This document shows, piece after piece, positions 6,031 to 6,919 of a DNA stretch of 6,919 nucleotides (the first letter of the stretch is position 1; each line of letters starts with the position of its first letter). The notes under the pieces are model-generated. The model was not told the origin of the DNA. It did not search any database and saw only the letters and a list, made by a program, of their open reading frames with translations. The stretch comes from an uncultured Prevotella sp. (GTDB lineage: Bacteria; Bacteroidota; Bacteroidia; Bacteroidales; Bacteroidaceae). Location: positions 1 to 6,919 of the forward strand of contig URCI01000081.1 in NCBI GenBank assembly GCA_900546345.1, written 5' to 3'. The translations under genes were made by a program, and so were the position numbers.

Positions 6031-6919
6031 ATGAACAGCATCGCAATCACCGGAACGGGCATCATCTGTGCCATCGGCAATGACAAGGAACAGGTGCTCG
6101 ATGCTTTACTGCATCGACGGACAGGCATTGCTGCCATGCAATACCTGTGCTCGACCCATCACGAACTGCCTGTCGGCGAGGTGAAGCTGTCCAATAATGA
6201 GTTGAAGACGGCACTCGGCATAGACAGGCAGAGAGAAGTGAGCCGTACGGAACTGTTGGGGGTGACAGCGCTCATGCAAGCTGTTCGGGAGGCAGGCATC
6301 TGCCGGACTGACGGCAAACGGGTGGTTCTGGTCAACGGCACCACTGTCGGAGGCATGGACATCACCGAACAGCACTATGCAGCGCTCCGCTCCCATGCCG
6401 ACGAGCATCTGCCGCAAGAGACACTGGAGTGTCTGCGACATCATGACTGTGGCAGCTCCACGGCGGGCATCGCACATTTTGCCGGTTGTTTTGACGATTT
6501 TACCACGGTCTCCACCGCCTGCTCTTCCGCTGCCAATGCCATCATCCTTGCCGCCCAGCTCCTTGATATGGGGTTGGCCGATATTGTTGTGGCCGGCGGT
6601 ACAGAGTCGCTTTCGGTATTCCATCTCAATGGTTTCAACTCTCTGATGATTCTCGACCACGAGCGTTGCCGCCCGTTTGACCGGCATCGGGCAGGGCTGA
6701 ACCTTGGTGAGGGTGCCGCTTATCTCGTCATGGAGCGTGCCGACGATGCACGAAAGCAGGGACGGCATGTCTACGGATTTCTCAACGGATGGGGCAATGC
6801 TTGTGACGCGTATCACCAAACCGCCTCTTCTCCCGATGGCGAAGGGGCTTTTCGTGCCATGCGCCAAGCGTTGGAGATGGGTAATATAAAGCCTCAGGAC
6901 ATACAGTATGTCAATGCTC
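6031..6919 (+). CDS. Beta-ketoacyl-ACP synthase, N-terminal part
   Basis: Open from ATG 6031 to the window edge with no stop (296 full codons), so only about 70-75% of a KS is present. I translated it directly. The N-terminus MNSIAITGTGIICAIGNDKE is the standard KS first strand and loop. The active-site Cys is Cys164 (TGC at 6520-6522) in VSTACSSAANAI. VVAGGTESLS and CRPFDRHRAGLNLGEGAAYLV follow in the usual order. The last visible residues, IQYVNA, are exactly those preceding the first catalytic His, which falls just past the edge. The nucleophile motif is fully canonical, unlike the DDACVSG of the fused KS, so this is a good candidate for the main chain-extending KS (an ApeO-like role; inference). 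It is 36 bases after the second ACP. Confidence 0.93.
   Translation, partial: MNSIAITGTGIICAIGNDKEQVLDALLHRRTGIAAMQYLCSTHHELPVGEVKLSNNELKTALGIDRQREVSRTELLGVTALMQAVREAGICRTDGKRVVLVNGTTVGGMDITEQHYAALRSHADEHLPQETLECLRHHDCGSSTAGIAHFAGCFDDFTTVSTACSSAANAIILAAQLLDMGLADIVVAGGTESLSVFHLNGFNSLMILDHERCRPFDRHRAGLNLGEGAAYLVMERADDARKQGRHVYGFLNGWGNACDAYHQTASSPDGEGAFRAMRQALEMGNIKPQDIQYVNA

Noticed and set aside
6106..6867. Long minus-strand open frame opposite the third KS
   Set aside because: The + strand frame encodes clear KS motifs including the active-site Cys; the antisense translation is low in meaningful motifs.

Overview
The window is an internal slice of a type II polyketide/fatty-acid-like gene cluster. 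Its parts list matches the aryl polyene (APE) / flexirubin-type pigment family: several FabF-like ketosynthases (KS), two small acyl carrier proteins (ACPs), a hotdog dehydratase, a hotdog thioesterase, a methyltransferase and an LpxL/HtrB-like lipid acyltransferase. All nine genes are on the + strand, tightly packed, and look like one operon that runs off both ends. The host is most likely a member of Bacteroidetes (Bacteroidales, Prevotella-like). This rests on the gene content, moderate GC, A-rich leaders with mostly weak Shine-Dalgarno sequences, and the style of the KS and ACP sequences. It is inference; no rRNA or other taxonomic marker is present.

Layout: 1-657, C-terminal half of a KS; 731-1843, SAM-dependent methyltransferase of the winged-helix O-methyltransferase type; 1873-2115, ACP 1; 2120-3022, membrane-anchored LpxL-like acyltransferase; 3035-3493, FabZ-like dehydratase lacking the usual catalytic histidine; 3532-3978, 4-hydroxybenzoyl-CoA/YbgC-type thioesterase with a GTG start; 3975-5696, a KS fused to a second, partial KS-like domain, overlapping the thioesterase by ATGA; 5734-5994, ACP 2; 6031-6919, N-terminal part of a third KS, cut by the window end. 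Intergenic gaps are 4 to 73 bases, apart from the one 4-base overlap. No tRNA, rRNA, CRISPR, insertion sequence, regulator or clear terminator is visible.

Proposed teamwork (inference from the characterised E. coli APE pathway): an aromatic starter is loaded on an ACP. The KSs extend it with malonyl units. Each beta-keto group is reduced by a ketoreductase, not in the window, and dehydrated without enoyl reduction, giving a conjugated polyene. The methyltransferase decorates the ring, the thioesterase edits or releases chains, and the LpxL-like enzyme probably transfers the polyene acyl chain to a lipid anchor for the outer membrane. The aromatic-acid ligase, ammonia-lyase, ketoreductase, phosphopantetheinyl transferase and lipid exporter expected in such clusters must lie outside the window if the assignment is right.

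The points most worth a second look are the KS plus KS-like fusion, with a possible internal translation start at the domain boundary, and the dehydratase that keeps the catalytic Glu but not the His.
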